Made by a program: the position numbers and the translations under genes
Shown here: piece after piece, positions 62,434-64,000 of the stretch
How the letters are laid out: each line of letters opens with the position of its first letter
Position numbering within the stretch: position 1 is the stretch's first letter
Notes under the pieces: model-generated
What the model was told of the DNA's origin: nothing
What the model saw: only the letters and a program-made list of their open reading frames with translations
The model's database searches: none
Origin: Fibrobacter sp.
Lineage (GTDB): Bacteria; Fibrobacterota; Fibrobacteria; Fibrobacterales; Fibrobacteraceae
Assembly (NCBI GenBank): GCA_024399015.1
Contig: JAKSIC010000010.1
Span: 33,389-97,388 of the forward strand
DNA length: 64,000 nt
Direction: 5' to 3'

Positions 62434-62460
62434 TTGATTGCTAAATTTTCATTGTTGAAA

Positions 62461-62491
62461 AGGAGATCCCGGCTCTGAGGCCGGGATGACA
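62461..62491. repeat. REP-like hairpin upstream of murD
   Basis: ATCCCGG-CTCTGAGG-CCGGGATGACA: inverted repeat of the dispersed family whose translation reads VIPASEPGSPF on the minus strand. A shorter relative lies after murD at 63864. Confidence 0.7.
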
Positions 62492-62511
62492 TTTGAAGAT
62501 AAAGGTTTGAT

Positions 62512-63858
62512 ATGAACAACAATTTGGTCGCCCCCGTTGGCATTCTTGGTTTTGGCGTTGAAGGCCAGAGCACACTTCGTTATCTGCTCCGTGAAGGCGT
62601 GAAGGAAATCGTCGTCATGGATAAGAACCCGGTGAACTTGCCGGAAGTTCCTGCCGGCGTGAACGTGAAGGTTTGCAGCGGCGAGAGCTACCTGGACGGT
62701 CTTAAGGATTGCGTGACCGTGGTTCGTTCCGCAGGCGTGTACCCCATGAGCCAGGAACTGTTCAAGTTCCAGATGAACGGCGGCATGATGACTAGCCAGA
62801 TCCAGTTGTTCTTGGAACAAACTAAGTCCAACAAGGTCGTAGGCGTTACCGGCACCTTGGGCAAGGGCAGCACCGTCAGCATGATCAGCCACATTCTCGA
62901 CAAGTGCGGCAAGGCAAACATCATCGGCGGAAACTTCGGCGTGCCCGCTCTTGATTTGCTGGAAGACGATTCTGCAGACCGCATCAGCATTCTGGAATTG
63001 TCCAGCTTCCAGCTGATGACGCTTTCGAAGTCGCCGGATGTGGGCGTGGTGTTGCGCGTCTCTACAGAGCACTTGGACTGGCACAAGACTGTTGAAGAAT
63101 ACCGCGACGCCAAGGCAAACCTGGTGCGCTGGCAAAAGTCCGCCGGCACCTGCGTGTACCTGAAGGACGCAGCACCTACCGCAAAGATTGCAAGTGAAAG
63201 CCCGGCCCGTAATAAGCTCTCCGTAAGCTTCGGCGACGGCGATGCAAACATCGACGGATCCGTTCTGACCATCGGTAGCGACAAGCTGTACTTGAGCGAC
63301 TGCAAGGTCCGCGGCATCTACCAGCTGGAAAACATGGCAGCAGCTACTTTGGCATGTACCGCCCTGGGCATCAAGGTTGCAGACGCCTTCGAAGCATTGA
63401 AGAGCTATGAAACCCTCCCCTTCCGTATGGAATTCAAGGGCGAAAAGAAGGGCATCGAGTTCTACAACGACAGCTACGCCACACGCCCCGACGCAACCAT
63501 CGCAGCAACAGGCAGCATGAAGCGTCCCTTCGCACTGATTCTGGGTGGTTCCGAAAAGAACGCAGACTTTACAGAACTCAGCGAAATCCTGGTGAAGGAT
63601 CGCCCCAACCTGAAGCGTGTGGCTTTGATTGGCGCAACCGCCGAACGTATGCTTGACGACCTGAAGAAGGCTGGTGTGGACGCAGCAGGCATCCAGACGG
63701 CAATCTTCCCCACTCTCGAAGAAGCTTTCGCAGACAGCCTTAACATCGGCGAAGGCGGCACCGTCATCATGAGCCCCGCCTGTGCAAGTTTCGGCCTTTT
63801 CAAGAACTACAAGGTTCGTGGACAGGTCTTCGACAAGTTGGTAGCTGAAGTTAAGTAA
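62512..63858 (+). CDS. murD: UDP-N-acetylmuramoyl-L-alanine--D-glutamate ligase
   Basis: MurD adds D-glutamate to UDP-MurNAc-L-Ala in peptidoglycan precursor synthesis. The 448-residue protein has an N-terminal UDP-binding fold (GILGFGVEGQSTLRYL), the ATP loop VTGTLGKGSTVSMI (near residues 112-125), the central STEHLDWHKTVEEYRDAK and the C-terminal ligase domain with FYNDSYATRPDATIAA and SPACASFGLFKNYKVRG, all typical of MurD. Length is normal. Other mur genes are not adjacent; it stands alone between repeat elements. The Shine-Dalgarno match (AAAGGTTTG) is moderate. Confidence 0.95.
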   Translation: MNNNLVAPVGILGFGVEGQSTLRYLLREGVKEIVVMDKNPVNLPEVPAGVNVKVCSGESYLDGLKDCVTVVRSAGVYPMSQELFKFQMNGGMMTSQIQLFLEQTKSNKVVGVTGTLGKGSTVSMISHILDKCGKANIIGGNFGVPALDLLEDDSADRISILELSSFQLMTLSKSPDVGVVLRVSTEHLDWHKTVEEYRDAKANLVRWQKSAGTCVYLKDAAPTAKIASESPARNKLSVSFGDGDANIDGSVLTIGSDKLYLSDCKVRGIYQLENMAAATLACTALGIKVADAFEALKSYETLPFRMEFKGEKKGIEFYNDSYATRPDATIAATGSMKRPFALILGGSEKNADFTELSEILVKDRPNLKRVALIGATAERMLDDLKKAGVDAAGIQTAIFPTLEEAFADSLNIGEGGTVIMSPACASFGLFKNYKVRGQVFDKLVAEVK

Positions 63859-63863
63859 AGGAA

Positions 63864-63882
63864 ATCCCGGGTCGGGATGACA
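63864..63882. repeat. Short REP-like hairpin downstream of murD
   Basis: ATCCCG-GGT-CGGGATGACA, a compact relative of the repeat at 62461, starting five bases after the murD stop codon. It may also protect the 3' end of the transcript. Confidence 0.6.
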
Positions 63883-63965
63883 AAAAAAAGTCATATTTTT
63901 TGAGCAAAAACCCTTTACAAGATTTCAGTTATTAGTTATCTTTGAGCCGTTCCGTTAAGGACCTC

Positions 63966-64000
63966 GCGGTCGTGGTGGAATTGGTAGACACGCTAGCTTG
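63966..64000 (+). tRNA. tRNA-Leu, 5' half (cut by window edge)
   Basis: The 35 bases from GCGGTCG through CTAGCTTG are identical to the first 35 of the tRNA-Leu at 60977, up to the first anticodon base. The anticodon is very probably GAG again, but its last two bases lie outside the window. Confidence 0.88.

Overview
The window comes from a Fibrobacter-type bacterium (phylum Fibrobacterota), probably F. succinogenes or a close relative. Reasons: a hairpin leader directly upstream of purF that fits the Fibrobacter-only Fibro-purF RNA motif; a GH9 glycanase, a PL1 pectate lyase with C-terminal sorting-like tail, DUF2723 and DUF5683 membrane proteins; a candidate LexA site upstream of recA of the Fibrobacter type; and moderate GC with AT-rich intergenic stretches. 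The species call is inference. All calls were made by reading the sequence; no database search was possible.

Layout. 1-11.8 kb (minus strand): a long, tightly packed run reading from an M23 peptidase through a lamin-tail protein, a small barrel-like protein, a PAS membrane protein and a rhodanese lipoprotein into the riboflavin genes (ribD, ribE, ribBA, ribH), nusB and a DUF2723 membrane protein cut by the window edge. 12-20 kb: Nif3-like protein, metK with its own promoter and terminator, then surface or polysaccharide genes (pectate lyase, AlgI-like MBOAT acyltransferase, a small secreted protein, a parallel beta-helix protein) and a low-GC orphan. 20-25.4 kb (minus): tRNA-Asn, an RluA-type pseudouridine synthase, nadD, two small envelope proteins, rsgA with an inserted repeat, a small helical protein and a two-iron superoxide reductase.

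25.5-39 kb (mostly plus): a UbiA-family prenyltransferase, purF, a three-gene phosphorelay (hybrid histidine kinase, receiver-EAL, Hpt), an epimerase, a lysine-rich acidic-tailed protein with a damaged or unusual start, ddl, tsaB-rimI-YdcF-like operon, then a GH9 enzyme without signal peptide and nfo on the minus strand. 39-53 kb (minus): an unusual surface locus: a 2730-residue cadherin-repeat protein, a SUI1/YciH factor, a FecR-domain secreted protein and a 1029-residue outer-membrane barrel, the last two and nfo linked by TAATG overlaps. 53.6-64 kb: SRP RNA with a good promoter, histidine phosphatase, DUF5683 protein, pncC-recA, a convergent overlapping pair, a BamE-like lipoprotein, tpiA-secG, tRNA-Leu, an envelope protein, murD, and the first half of a second tRNA-Leu copy.

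No transposase, integrase, CRISPR array, phage gene or rRNA was seen. The mobile-looking material is small palindromic repeat elements: about 100-bp AT-armed elements after nadD and ddl, a related-looking element inside rsgA, and REP-like pieces inside ribD and around murD. The most unusual parts are the cadherin/FecR/barrel locus, the in-frame repeat insertions in rsgA and ribD, and the displaced start of the 33.6 kb gene.
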